Source: Actinomadura sp. GC306 (GTDB lineage: Bacteria; Actinomycetota; Actinomycetes; Streptosporangiales; Streptosporangiaceae). Taken from it: a stretch of 64,000 nt of DNA. A program made the translations under genes and the position numbers. Positions 51,746 to 60,612 of the stretch are shown here, piece after piece. Position 1 is the stretch's first letter. Each line of letters starts with the position of its first letter. A model generated the notes under the pieces. It was not told the DNA's origin and made no database searches. It worked only from the letters and a program-made list of their open reading frames with translations. The DNA is taken from contig NZ_SMKM01000003.1 in NCBI RefSeq assembly GCF_004348665.1, positions 1 to 64,000 of the forward strand. The letters run 5' to 3'.

Positions 51746-52997
51746 CGTGGTACTCCTTGACGTGGTCACTCGCGACCTTGTGCAGGTTGCGTAGGAGGAT
51801 CTCCTGGTCGTTGAGGGGGAACTCGGTCACGGCGCGGCTCTTGAGCATGCTCTGAGTGGCCTCCAAGGTGTTGCCGTCCTGGAGCGCGTACTCCTTGAAC
51901 GTCACCGCCGCGAGTTCTTGGGCCAGTCGCTGGCGGGCGCCTTGCGGCGGGACGAAGTACAAGCTGGACTCGAAGATGTGCCGGTCCACTGCGGTCGGCC
52001 AGTAGTGGTACGTGAGGTACCAGCCGGGTGCCCACACGAGCAGCATGAAGTTCGGGAAGAAGACGAACGAGTCGGTTCCCCATGCGTGGTGGCCGGCGGG
52101 GTTGAGGCCCGGAGGGAGCGGGTCGAGCCCTTCGATGTCAGGACGGTCCCAAGGGCCGAACAGGCCGCTGCGCAGCGCGCGCTCGATGGGCTTGACCATG
52201 CCCGGGTCCTTCGGCGGTGCCATGCCGCCCCACGACGAGATCATCGAGTGCGGGCCCTCCAGCTGGTAGTGCAGCGCCTCGAAACCGACCTTGATCAGCT
52301 TGGTCGCCTCGCCCTCGACGGCCTGTTTCTGGTGCAGGACGGGCGCGTGGTAGAACTCGGCGAACGCGTCGATGAACAGCTTCCAGTTGCTGCCGATCTC
52401 GGCCTTGTAGGTGTAGACCTCGGTCATCTCGTGGAAGGGGTAACCCTCCAGGCCCTTGGACAGCTTGCCGAGATAGTCGGCCAGCGGCTGCGCGTCCGGG
52501 TCGAGATTGACGAAGACGAATCCCTCCCAGGTTTCGCAACGCACCTGCTTGAGGCCGTAGTCGCCCTTGTCGACGCCGAAGAACTCCTCCTCCTGCTGGA
52601 TGAAGGTCAGCTCGCCCTTCAGGTTGTAGCGCCAGGCGTGATACTTGCAGGTGAACTGGCGGCAGGTGCCCTTGACCTCTTCGCCGGGGTAGTCGTTCCA
52701 CACCAGCTTGTTGCCGCGGTGGCGGCACATGTTGTGGAAGGCGCGGATCTGCTTGTCCTCGCTCCGGACGACGACCACCGAGGTGTCGGCGACGGCGAGT
52801 TCCTTGGTGAAGTAGCTGCCTACCCGGGGCAACCGCTCGACCCGGCCGACGTTCAGCCAGGTCCGCTTGAAGATGGCCTCGCGCTCGGCCTCGTAGTGGG
52901 CGGGGTCGATCGAGTCGGTGTAGTCGACGGGATCCGTACCGAGCTCGGGATAGTGCTCGGTCCAGCTCCCGGCGTCGGGCTTCGCGAAGTGCGGCAC
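51729..52997 (-). CDS. Rieske non-haem iron oxygenase, alpha subunit (second)
   Basis: This 422-residue oxygenase has Rieske ligands in CRHRG (Cys91, His93) and CKYHAW (Cys117, His120). The mononuclear iron site lies in KLFIDAFAEFYHAPVLHQKQ with two histidines. It is distinct from the first Rieske protein at 45251. It probably draws electrons from the reductase at 60613, since no ferredoxin gene is adjacent. It sits between the CMD-like gene (6 bp gap) and the small protein (overlap). Substrate unknown. Confidence 0.92.
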   Translation of the reverse strand: MPHFAKPDAGSWTEHYPELGTDPVDYTDSIDPAHYEAEREAIFKRTWLNVGRVERLPRVGSYFTKELAVADTSVVVVRSEDKQIRAFHNMCRHRGNKLVWNDYPGEEVKGTCRQFTCKYHAWRYNLKGELTFIQQEEEFFGVDKGDYGLKQVRCETWEGFVFVNLDPDAQPLADYLGKLSKGLEGYPFHEMTEVYTYKAEIGSNWKLFIDAFAEFYHAPVLHQKQAVEGEATKLIKVGFEALHYQLEGPHSMISSWGGMAPPKDPGMVKPIERALRSGLFGPWDRPDIEGLDPLPPGLNPAGHHAWGTDSFVFFPNFMLLVWAPGWYLTYHYWPTAVDRHIFESSLYFVPPQGARQRLAQELAAVTFKEYALQDGNTLEATQSMLKSRAVTEFPLNDQEILLRNLHKVASDHVKEYHDAASR

Positions 52998-53003
52998 GGG
53001 GAT

Positions 53004-53546
53004 CTACCTCTCCTTGTCGGGTTCGACGCCGAAGGTGTTGAAGGCCATCGCCAGCAGGCTGTAGGTGCCGACCGTGAACACGAGGTCCATGAGCTGCCGC
53101 TCGCTGAGGTGCTCGCCTAGCGCGGCCCACGTCCGGTCGGAGACCGTCGATTCGCGGTGCAGCTCGTCGACGGCGGCGAGGACCGCGGCCTCCAGCGCGT
53201 CGTCGGCCTCGCCGCGCCCGGCGGCCTCTATCTCGTCCTCGGACAAGCCGGCCTGTGCGGCGATCTTCAGGTGCTCCGCCCACTCGTAGGCGCAGTCGCG
53301 CAACCGCGCGACCCGCAGGATCGCCAGCTCGCGCAGCCGCGCCGGCAGCGTCGAGCGCATCAGCAGGTGCGCGCTGAAGGGAAGGAACTTCCGCGTCAGG
53401 CGCGGGTGACGCACGAGGGTGGCCAGCGCGTTGCCGGCGCCGCGCGGGTCGAGGCGGTCCTCCGGCAGCATGACCGCCAGTGCGTCGCGCTCCGTCGGGC
53501 CCCACTGGTCTTCCGGCAGCGGCGGCAGGCGCATGGGCTCCCCCAT
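53004..53546 (-). CDS. Carboxymuconolactone decarboxylase-like (AhpD fold) protein
   Basis: This 180-residue protein is all helical with the family core LRELAILRVARLRDCAYEWAEHLKIAAQ, containing the single Cys of the C-x-Y-E-W-x-x-H motif rather than AhpD's CxxC. It is therefore unlikely to be a peroxidase reductase; members of this subgroup accompany ring-degradation operons. It is the first gene of the operon. The ATG at 53546 is only 5 bp from the operator, so a leaderless start or the second ATG (53534, behind GGGGGAG) is likely. Confidence 0.82.
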   Translation of the reverse strand: MGEPMRLPPLPEDQWGPTERDALAVMLPEDRLDPRGAGNALATLVRHPRLTRKFLPFSAHLLMRSTLPARLRELAILRVARLRDCAYEWAEHLKIAAQAGLSEDEIEAAGRGEADDALEAAVLAAVDELHRESTVSDRTWAALGEHLSERQLMDLVFTVGTYSLLAMAFNTFGVEPDKER

Positions 53547-53551
53547 CGTGT

Positions 53552-53566
53552 GAGAATCTGATTCTC
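53552..53566. promoter_or_regulatory. GAGAATNNNATTCTC operator, site 4
   Basis: GAGAATCTGATTCTC is a perfect match, extended by T and A to a 17-bp palindrome. It lies 5 bp before the CMD-like gene and 180 bp before the ABC binding protein, in the divergent region. A degenerate second copy (GATTCTTAGATTCTC) is at 53573-53587. Confidence 0.8.
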
Positions 53567-53746
53567 AAATCTGATTCTTAGATTCTCACAGCCCGACCCT
53601 GGCGTCAAACGTCCGATGCCTGTCCTGCGGAACCTTGATTCTCCGAAAATGAGAGGCTACTTTCCTCACAGCAAGAACAGGTGATCAGGAGGTCGTCGAT
53701 CACCTGTTCCGCCAGTGCTCGGGGGACACCACCGAGGAGGAGACCC

Positions 53747-55120
53747 GTGAAACCGTTGAGGACGGTCGCCGCCCTTGCGGCGGTCGCCATGCTGGCCGCC
53801 GGCTGCGGCCGCAGTGGCACCGGCGGCGAGGAGACGTCCGGGGAAGGCGCCCAGAAGCAGGCCGTATCGGCCGACTTCGGTGACCTGACGGACGTCTGCG
53901 GGCCGGGGAATCCGGCGAAGTCGCCCGCCCAGGGCGTCACCAAGGACGAGATCAAAGTCGGCGTCTTCAGCGATGTGGGCTTTACCAAGAACCCCGAATT
54001 GGTGAACACCGCGAAGGTGTTCACGTCCTGGTGCAACGAGCTGGGCGGCATCAAGGGCCGCAAGCTCGTTCCCAACATCCGGGACGCCAAGTTCATGGAG
54101 GTCCGGCAGCGGATGCTCGAATCCTGCAAGGAGGACTTCGCGCTCGTCGGCGGCAGCGCCGGGCTCGACGGCATGGGCGTCAAGGAGCGGCTCTCCTGCC
54201 TGCTCCCGGACTTCCCGGCGCAGCAGAGCATGACCGCGAGCAACGGCTCCGACCTGCAGCTCAACCTGACGGGCGGCTCCTCCTACAACCCGTACCAGGG
54301 CTACTGGGAATGGCTGGTCAAGGACGCCTACCCCGGGTCCAGGGGATCCGTCAGCATCATCGCGGGCGACTCTCCCGTCACCAAGGTCCTCAGCGGCCAG
54401 GCCCAGGAATCGTTCAAGGCGATGGGCGCGAACATGGTCTACAGCGACCTTTACCCGACCCAGGGCGTCTCGGACTGGACGCCCTACGCCCAGGCCGTCA
54501 AGAGCAAGGGCGTCAAGGGACTCGTCTGGTACGGGGACTTCCGAAGCCTGGCCACCTTCGAGCAGGCCCTCACGAACAGCGGCTACAAGCTCGACTGGAT
54601 CGACGCGAACAGCAACGCCTACCAGCCCGCGTTCATCCAGCTGCTCGGCCCGGCCGCGAAGTTCCAGAACAACCTCGCCGACCTCGGCGGCATCCATCCC
54701 CTGGAGGCCGCGTCGAGCAATCCCGCGACCCAGCGGGCCAAGGACCTGTTCGAGAAGTACGCCCCCGAGGCGGACCTCACCCTCAACGGACTGCACAGCC
54801 TGTCGGCGTGGCTGCTGTTCGCCAAGGCGGCCGGAACCTGCGGGGACGACCTGACCCGCAAGTGCGTCTACGAGGCGGCGCGCAAGGAGAAGGCGTGGAC
54901 CGGGGGCGGCCTCCAGGCCCCGATCGACCTGTCCAGGAAGGACGTCCCGCTGGACTGCTTCAACGTCGTGCAGGCCACCCCGGACGGCTGGAGGCCCGCC
55001 GACTTCAAGCCCGACAAGGGCGCCTACCGCTGCGGCGCGCCCACGTACGAGTACACCGGCGACTACGGGAAGCCGATGACCCTCGCCGACGTCGGTAAGA
55101 GCATGAGCGACGTCAAGTAA
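53747..55120 (+). CDS. Liv-type ABC transporter substrate-binding lipoprotein (second system)
   Basis: This 457-residue protein has a lipoprotein signal ending LAAGC and the type-1 periplasmic-binding fold (DEIKVGVFSDVGF, then SWCNELGGIKGRKL near residue 100). It contains several cysteines in the mature part (VCGPGNP, SCKEDF, SCLLPD), suggesting disulfides. It differs clearly from the first system's binding protein. The GTG start has GAGGAGGAG upstream. Its stop overlaps the permease ATG (TAATG). Confidence 0.93.
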   Translation: MKPLRTVAALAAVAMLAAGCGRSGTGGEETSGEGAQKQAVSADFGDLTDVCGPGNPAKSPAQGVTKDEIKVGVFSDVGFTKNPELVNTAKVFTSWCNELGGIKGRKLVPNIRDAKFMEVRQRMLESCKEDFALVGGSAGLDGMGVKERLSCLLPDFPAQQSMTASNGSDLQLNLTGGSSYNPYQGYWEWLVKDAYPGSRGSVSIIAGDSPVTKVLSGQAQESFKAMGANMVYSDLYPTQGVSDWTPYAQAVKSKGVKGLVWYGDFRSLATFEQALTNSGYKLDWIDANSNAYQPAFIQLLGPAAKFQNNLADLGGIHPLEAASSNPATQRAKDLFEKYAPEADLTLNGLHSLSAWLLFAKAAGTCGDDLTRKCVYEAARKEKAWTGGGLQAPIDLSRKDVPLDCFNVVQATPDGWRPADFKPDKGAYRCGAPTYEYTGDYGKPMTLADVGKSMSDVK

Positions 55121-57231
55121 TGGAGCAGTTCCTCGCCTTCGGGGTGGTCGGCCTCAGCACGGCCGCGATCTACGCGGTCATCAGCAGCGGGCTGGTACTG
55201 ACCTACGTCACCACGGGCGTGTTCAACTTCGCCCACGGTGCCGCGGGCATGCTGGCGGCCTTCACCTACTGGCAGCTGACCGTCGGCTGGGGCGTGCCGG
55301 TCCCGGTCGCCCTGGCCGCGGTCCTGCTGGTGCTCGCCCCCGCCTTCGGGCTCCTCGTCGAGCGGTTCCTGCTGCGTCCCATCCAGCACCTGGGCGAGGC
55401 GGAGCGGATGGTGATGATGGTGGCGCTGCTGAGCGGCCTCATCGCGGTCGCCCGGTGGGTCTGGGATCCCAACGAGCCCAGGCCGCTGCCGCTGTTCTTC
55501 GCCGACCGGACGCCGTTCCGGGCGGGGCCGGTCACGGTCACCTGGCATCAGGCCCTCACCATGGTGGTCGCCGTCGCGGTCGCGGTGGGCCTCTGGGCAC
55601 TGCTGAACCGGACCCGCACCGGCGCGGAGATGCGGGCGACCGTCGACGACCGGGCGCTGGCCGGGCTCACAGGGGCCGACCCGGTACGCGCCAACCGGGT
55701 CGCCTGGATCCTCGGCACCCAGCTCGCGGCGGTCGGCGGCATCCTCATCGCGCCGGCGATCGCGCTGGACGCCCAGCAGCTCTCGCTGCTGATCGTCAGC
55801 GCCTACACCGCGGCCATCTTCGGGCGGCTGCGGAGCCTGCCGCTGACCTTCCTGGGCGCGGTCGTCGTCGGCTGCATGGAGAGCTACCTGACCGGCTACC
55901 TGCCGCAGAACGACTACCTGCCGGGGCTGCGGCTGGCAGCGCCCGCGCTGCTGCTCCTCGTGGCGCTGCTGCTGTTCCCGCACCGCCGGCTGCGCGGACG
56001 GGACCGGCGCCTGGCGCGGGTGCCGCTGCCGTCGATGCGCGGGGCACTGGTGTTCGCCGGGGCGGTCGTGGTGTTCGGGGCGGTGCTGGCGACCGCCCTG
56101 AACGGCGAGGACCTCATCACCCTCGGGCCGCTGCTGCCGCTCGGCATCGTCGCGCTGTCCTACGTCCCGCTGACCGGCTACGCGGGCCAGATCTCGCTGT
56201 GCCAGCTCAGCATGGCGGGGATCGGCGCGATCGTCTGGGCGCATCTCGGCGCGGACGGGCAGCCGTGGGCCCTGGTGGCCGCGGTCCTGGTCGCCGCGGT
56301 GGCGGGGGCGCTGATCGCGGTGCCGGCGCTGCGCCTGTCGGGGGTGTACCTGGCGCTGGGCACGGCGGCCTTCGCGGTCGTCCTCGACCGGTGGCTGTTC
56401 ACCCTGCCCTCCTTCGAGGTGCTCGGGGTGCGGATCGCGCTGTTCGAGCAGGGGTCGCTGGAGATGGTCGGCCCGTCGCTGTTCGGAATCCGGCTGGACG
56501 GCGAGCGTGAGCTGATCGTCTTCTCGGCGGTCTGCCTCGCCCTCGTCTCGCTCGGGGTGGCGGCACTGCGCCGCGGCCGATTCGGGCGGAGGCTGATCGC
56601 GTTGCGCGACAGCGAGGCCGCCTACGCGACGCTCGGCGGCAACCTGCTGGTCGCCAAGGTGGCGGTCTTCGCGCTGGCGGCCGGGATCGCCGGGCTCGGC
56701 GGCGCGCTCTACGGCATCCAGCTCCGCACGGTCACGGCCGAGCAGTTCAATCTCGTGGCCGGGCTGCCGCTCTTCCTGATCGCGGTGGTCGGCGGCCTCG
56801 GCGCCGTGGGAACCGGGCTGTTCACCGGGATCGGGCTCGCCGGGCCGAGCATCCTGGTCGGCCTGGCGTCCTGGACGCACAACGTCGTGGCGACGCTGCC
56901 CGCCCTGGCCGGCATCGCGCTCGGCCACAGCCCCGACGGCATCGTGGCCAGGATCAGGCGCGAGTGGGAACCGGTCGCCCGGGAGCGGGGGGTCCTGTCC
57001 GTCCTGCTGTGCGTCCTCGCGCTGGCCTGGCTGCTGCGGACCGGGGACGTCGTCGGCGGCTGGGTGCTCCTGGCCGGCGTCCTGACCGCGGCGCTCGCGC
57101 TGCGGAGTTACGCCAAGGTGCGGCGAGATCCCCCGGTCGAGCCGGATGTACCGGTCGAGTGGTGGGGCGTCCGGCGGCCCTGGCGCGCTGAGGACGGGGA
57201 GGTGCTGGCCCGTGGCATCGCTCAAGGTTGA
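55120..57231 (+). CDS. Fused LivH-LivM ABC permease
   Basis: This 703-residue membrane protein contains a LivH-type half (about 1-300, GLVLTYVTTGVFNFAHGA) and a LivM-type half (about 315-620, PLTGYAGQISLCQLSMAGIG), each with 8-9 helices, plus a C-terminal region with two further helices and a cytoplasmic tail. The two halves form the translocation pore. Unlike the first system (1258-4035), the LivG ATPase is a separate gene. It overlaps that gene by 20 bp. Confidence 0.93.
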   Translation: MEQFLAFGVVGLSTAAIYAVISSGLVLTYVTTGVFNFAHGAAGMLAAFTYWQLTVGWGVPVPVALAAVLLVLAPAFGLLVERFLLRPIQHLGEAERMVMMVALLSGLIAVARWVWDPNEPRPLPLFFADRTPFRAGPVTVTWHQALTMVVAVAVAVGLWALLNRTRTGAEMRATVDDRALAGLTGADPVRANRVAWILGTQLAAVGGILIAPAIALDAQQLSLLIVSAYTAAIFGRLRSLPLTFLGAVVVGCMESYLTGYLPQNDYLPGLRLAAPALLLLVALLLFPHRRLRGRDRRLARVPLPSMRGALVFAGAVVVFGAVLATALNGEDLITLGPLLPLGIVALSYVPLTGYAGQISLCQLSMAGIGAIVWAHLGADGQPWALVAAVLVAAVAGALIAVPALRLSGVYLALGTAAFAVVLDRWLFTLPSFEVLGVRIALFEQGSLEMVGPSLFGIRLDGERELIVFSAVCLALVSLGVAALRRGRFGRRLIALRDSEAAYATLGGNLLVAKVAVFALAAGIAGLGGALYGIQLRTVTAEQFNLVAGLPLFLIAVVGGLGAVGTGLFTGIGLAGPSILVGLASWTHNVVATLPALAGIALGHSPDGIVARIRREWEPVARERGVLSVLLCVLALAWLLRTGDVVGGWVLLAGVLTAALALRSYAKVRRDPPVEPDVPVEWWGVRRPWRAEDGEVLARGIAQG

Positions 57232-57922
57232 GGGGGCGACGGTCTGCTTCGGCGGGAACGTCGCCCTGGACGGGGTCGGCTTCGCCGCCGAACGCGGGCG
57301 CGTCACCGGCCTGATCGGACCGAACGGAGCGGGCAAGAGCACGCTGTTCGACGTCGTGTCCGGGTTGCGCCGTCCCTCGTCCGGGCGGGTTCTGCTCGAC
57401 GGCCGGGACGTCACCCGCCTGGGGCCCGCGCGGCGGGCCCGGCGCGGGCTCGCCCGGACGTTCCAGCGGCTGGAGCTGTTCGGCCGGCTGAGCGTCCGCG
57501 ACAACCTGCTCGTCGCCGCCGAGCTGGGACCCGAGCGGCGGCACGCGGCCCGCACCGTCAGCGAGATCATCGACAGGCTCGGGCTGGCCGGCGTCGCGGA
57601 CGACCTGGCCGACGCGGTGCCCACCGGCGTCGCCCGCCTGGTCGAGGTGGGGCGTGCGCTGGCCGTGCGGCCGAAACTGCTGCTCCTCGACGAACCCGCG
57701 GCCGGGCAGGACGCCGAGGAGACCGAGCGGTTCGCGGCGCTGCTGCGGTCGCTGGCCGCCGACGGGACCGCCGTCGTCCTCGTGGAGCACGACATGGGCC
57801 TGGTCATGCGCGTGTGCGACCACCTGCACGTGCTCGACCTCGGGAAGATCATCGCGGCCGGGCCGCCCGAGGCGGTCCGGCGCGACGAGACGGTCCTCGC
57901 CGCCTACCTGGGGGAATCTTGA
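57212..57922 (+). CDS. LivG-type ABC transporter ATPase
   Basis: This 236-residue ATPase has Walker A GPNGAGKST, a signature region VPTGVARLVEVGRAL, Walker B LLLLDEPAAGQD and the switch VLVEHDMGLVM, typical of LivG. The GTG start gives MASLKVEG and overlaps the permease gene by 20 bp, behind GGGGAGG. Its stop overlaps the TTG start of livF. Confidence 0.92.
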   Translation: MASLKVEGATVCFGGNVALDGVGFAAERGRVTGLIGPNGAGKSTLFDVVSGLRRPSSGRVLLDGRDVTRLGPARRARRGLARTFQRLELFGRLSVRDNLLVAAELGPERRHAARTVSEIIDRLGLAGVADDLADAVPTGVARLVEVGRALAVRPKLLLLDEPAAGQDAEETERFAALLRSLAADGTAVVLVEHDMGLVMRVCDHLHVLDLGKIIAAGPPEAVRRDETVLAAYLGES

Positions 57923-58626
57923 GCCCGCTGCTCGAACTGCGTGACGTGCAGGCCGCCCACGAGCGGATCACCGTCCTGCACGGGGTGAGCCTGGGCGTCG
58001 CCGCGGGCCGGGTGACGGCGCTGCTCGGCCCCAACGGGGCCGGCAAGACGACCACGCTGCGGGTCGCCGCAGGCGTCCATCCGGCCGAGTCGGGACGGCT
58101 GCTGCTCGGCGGACGCGACATGACCGGGGCCGACCCGCGCGACCTGGCCCGCGCGGGCGTCTGCCTGATCCCCGAGGGGCGCGGCGTGTTCCCGAACCTG
58201 TCGGTCCGCGACAACCTGCTGATGATGACCTTCACCGGCCGGTCCCGCGAGGAGATCGAGGAGATCGCCTTCGCGCGCTTCCCCGTTCTCGCCATGCGTG
58301 CCTCGCAGACGGCCGGGACCCTGTCCGGCGGGGAGCAGCAGATGCTCGCCCTCGCCCGGGGACTGGCCACCGACCCCGCCGTGCTCCTGCTCGACGAGCT
58401 GTCGATGGGCCTGGCACCGCTGGTCGTCGGCCAGTTGTACGAACACGTCGCCGAGATCGCCCGGCAGGGGGTCGCCGTGCTGGTCGTCGAGCAGTTCGCC
58501 TCCGCCGTGCTCGGGATCGCCGACGAGGCGGCCGTGCTGGTGCGCGGCCGGATCGAACGCCAAGGCCGCCCGGACGACTCGCTGCGCGCCGAACTGTCCG
58601 CCCTCTACCTGGGGAGTCCCCTATGA
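57919..58626 (+). CDS. LivF-type ABC transporter ATPase
   Basis: This 235-residue ATPase has Walker A GPNGAGKTTT, signature LSGGEQQMLALARGL, and LLLDELSMGLAPLVV diagnostic of LivF. It uses a TTG start in a 4-bp overlap (TTGA) with livG. The next gene starts inside its stop (ATGA), so five proteins are translated as a chain from 53747. Confidence 0.93.
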   Translation: MSPLLELRDVQAAHERITVLHGVSLGVAAGRVTALLGPNGAGKTTTLRVAAGVHPAESGRLLLGGRDMTGADPRDLARAGVCLIPEGRGVFPNLSVRDNLLMMTFTGRSREEIEEIAFARFPVLAMRASQTAGTLSGGEQQMLALARGLATDPAVLLLDELSMGLAPLVVGQLYEHVAEIARQGVAVLVVEQFASAVLGIADEAAVLVRGRIERQGRPDDSLRAELSALYLGSPL

Positions 58627-59036
58627 GTTCGACCGAGACCGCATCGACCGAGCCGGGTCGCAGCGACAGCGCCCCCGACGAGGCTCGGAGGGAGGAGACG
58701 CGTGCGGACCGTTTCGTCCGGGAGCTGGCGGAGCTGAAGATCCCCGACCCGGCGGCGGGCCGGTCCGCGCTGTGGCTGCGCCTCGGCGCGGTGCTGATGG
58801 TGGCCGGCGCGGCGCTCGCCGTGGCGGCCTACCTCCTCGCGCACGGCACTCGCGACCCGCTGCTGCAGCGGGACGCCATCACGCTCGGCCTCGGCGGCGT
58901 CACCGCGGCCGTCTGCGGGTCCGCGCTGTTCCTGCGCTACTCGCTGACCGGGTTCCTGCGTTTCTGGATGGCCCGGCAGTCCTACGACATCGCCCAGCTC
59001 GCCGAGCGCCTGCTCGACAGGGACGTCCGTCGATGA
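58623..59036 (+). CDS. Small two-helix membrane protein coupled to the ABC operon
   Basis: This 137-residue protein has a polar N-terminus (about 40 residues rich in Glu, Asp and Arg) and two membrane helices (about 58-85 and 90-115) followed by an amphipathic tail. It overlaps livF by 4 bp. Its tight coupling suggests an accessory component of the second importer; the first importer has no counterpart. No family recognised. Confidence 0.72.
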   Translation: MSSTETASTEPGRSDSAPDEARREETRADRFVRELAELKIPDPAAGRSALWLRLGAVLMVAGAALAVAAYLLAHGTRDPLLQRDAITLGLGGVTAAVCGSALFLRYSLTGFLRFWMARQSYDIAQLAERLLDRDVRR

Positions 59037-59317
59037 CCGCCGCGGCACCGCGCACCGGCGGCCGGCTCGCCGCCGCCGGCGCTGCCGTGCTCGCGCGGCC
59101 GCCGCCGCAGCCTAGTGAGGAGCCGCCCGAACGGCGGAGCAAGGGGCGTCCTCCGATCATCCCGGTCAGGTTCGACGCAGGGGCGAGCAAGGACGGCGCG
59201 TCCGTGGCGTCCGGACGAAGTTCGCCGTCGCTTCGAGGGCGTCACGGCGCAGCCCGTCCGCGTCGGGATGCACCCCCAGTTCCACCGCGACACCGGAACG
59301 CGCCGCGCGGGCCGTGA
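59033..59317 (+). CDS. Doubtful short ORF at the operon end
   Basis: An ATG in a 4-bp overlap with the membrane protein opens a 94-codon frame. The first 35 codons (Ala/Arg/Pro-rich) have reasonable codon use, but the remainder runs antisense through the convergent hydrolase gene and reads as low-complexity Arg/Pro. The start context is good and the product is not. It may be the beginning of a gene cut off when the convergent genes were placed here. Confidence 0.3.
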   Translation: MTAAAPRTGGRLAAAGAAVLARPPPQPSEEPPERRSKGRPPIIPVRFDAGASKDGASVASGRSSPSLRGRHGAARPRRDAPPVPPRHRNAPRGP

Positions 59318-59900
59318 ACGCCAGCGAGTCGTCCAGCAGGGGATCGGTGCCCGCCACGCGCAGCTGGATGGGCGGTAGCCCGTGCAGGTTGGCGAAGAGC
59401 GGGCTCACCAGCGGTTCGGTCGGCGCCGTCCCGGCGGTGTACCGCGCCACGTACCGCCGCAGCTCGGTGAGGTCGAACGACGGCTCGGCGGACGCGTTGA
59501 GCTGGAGGCTCTGCGCCTGCAGGGTCATGTCGAGCAGAGCCGAGTGCAGGGCCGCGCACCACGGCATCTCCGCCGCCGAGTCGCGCAGCCGAACCAGCAG
59601 CGCGACCGCCAGCCCCGCGCCCAGCCGTTCGCCCACCACCGCCACCGGACCCAGCTTCCGGCAGTACTCGTAGGCGGAGTGGACGTCGTTCAGCGCGTCC
59701 GGGAACACCGGTCGGTAACGCGCGCACACCACCCTGGCTCCCGCCCGCCGGGCGAGGCGCCCGGCCAGATCCAGGACCGAGTCAGGACCGCAGTGCGGGT
59801 ATCGGTCGCCGTGCAGGTACAGCACCACCGTCCCGGTGGACACGGTCGGCTGGACGAGCGGGCCCACCGGGCTCTCTTCCGTCCATGTCTCACCGGCCAC
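59166..59900 (-). CDS. HSL-family alpha/beta hydrolase lacking the nucleophile serine
   Basis: This 244-residue protein follows the hormone-sensitive-lipase/AB-hydrolase-3 pattern: LYLHGDRYPHCGP where HGGG is expected, ARYRPVFPDALNDVHSAYEY, then GERLGAGLAVALLVRLRD, and GTDPLLDDSLAFTARAARSGV. In active enzymes the elbow reads GDSAG; here Ser is replaced by Arg92 and Asp by Glu91. The C-terminal His region is also altered (VHPDADG). It is probably not an esterase; it may bind a ligand or be decaying. It overlaps the enoyl-CoA hydratase by 11 bp. Confidence 0.75.
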   Translation of the reverse strand: MAGETWTEESPVGPLVQPTVSTGTVVLYLHGDRYPHCGPDSVLDLAGRLARRAGARVVCARYRPVFPDALNDVHSAYEYCRKLGPVAVVGERLGAGLAVALLVRLRDSAAEMPWCAALHSALLDMTLQAQSLQLNASAEPSFDLTELRRYVARYTAGTAPTEPLVSPLFANLHGLPPIQLRVAGTDPLLDDSLAFTARAARSGVAVELGVHPDADGLRRDALEATANFVRTPRTRRPCSPLRRT

Positions 59901-60609
59901 GAGCCATCACCCTTTCCGCCGCTTCCCAGTGCTCGTCCGCCACCCAGAGCCGGGCGAAAGCCCGTGCGGCCTCCTGCGCGGGGACGGCGCCGGAGGTGAC
60001 ATGCTTGATCTCCTGCGCCGACCGGGCCGCCAATGACCGGGCCAGCTCCCGCCAGCCCGTCTCGAACGCCTCCCGGGGGAGCACCTCGTCCACCAGCCCG
60101 AGGCTGTGCGCCTGCGCGGCGTCCAGAGTCCGGCCGGTGCCCGCCAGCAGCAGCGCCCGACCCCGGCCCACCAGCGCCGCCAGCCGCTCCGCGCCACCCC
60201 AGGCGGGCATGATCGCCAGCCGGGACTGGTTGAACCCGATCTTGATGTCGTCGGCCGCCACCCGGATGTCGGCGGCCACCGCGACCTCGGCGCCGCCCCC
60301 CAGCGCATGGCCGTTCAGCGCGGCGATCACCGGGCCGGGGAAGCCGGCGAGCCGGTCGCAGATGCCGCGCATCCGCATGGCCATGGCCACCGCCTCGTCC
60401 TCGGTGCGGATCGCGGCCAGTTCCTTCAGGTCGCCGCCGGAGACGAACGCCTTGTCGCCCGCGCCCCTGATGACCAGCGCCCGCGAGCTCGCCGCCTCGT
60501 CCAGGGCCTTGTCCAGCCCGTCCATGGTGGCCGGGGCGATCGCGTTGCGGGCCTGCGGACGGTCGATGGTGATGACCGCCAGGCCCTCGTCCAGTTCCAG
60601 ATCCACCAT
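59890..60609 (-). CDS. Enoyl-CoA hydratase/isomerase family protein
   Basis: This 239-residue crotonase-fold protein has RPQARNAIAPATMDGL, the oxyanion segment DKAFVSGGDLKEL, ALNGHALGGGAEVAVAAD and FNQSRLAIMPAWGGAERLAALVG. The position of the usual catalytic Glu144 is hard to place, while the PAWGGAERL segment is typical of the wider family. It probably hydrates an enoyl-CoA in the island's pathway. It starts 3 bp after the reductase gene and overlaps the hydrolase gene, in one minus-strand operon. Confidence 0.9.
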   Translation of the reverse strand: MVDLELDEGLAVITIDRPQARNAIAPATMDGLDKALDEAASSRALVIRGAGDKAFVSGGDLKELAAIRTEDEAVAMAMRMRGICDRLAGFPGPVIAALNGHALGGGAEVAVAADIRVAADDIKIGFNQSRLAIMPAWGGAERLAALVGRGRALLLAGTGRTLDAAQAHSLGLVDEVLPREAFETGWRELARSLAARSAQEIKHVTSGAVPAQEAARAFARLWVADEHWEAAERVMARGR

Positions 60610-60612
60610 GGC

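Noticed and set aside
55063-57852. Long minus-strand open frame antisense to the second permease and ATPase genes
   Set aside because: Same shadow effect. Translation lacks any domain, while the plus strand has LivHM and LivG motifs.
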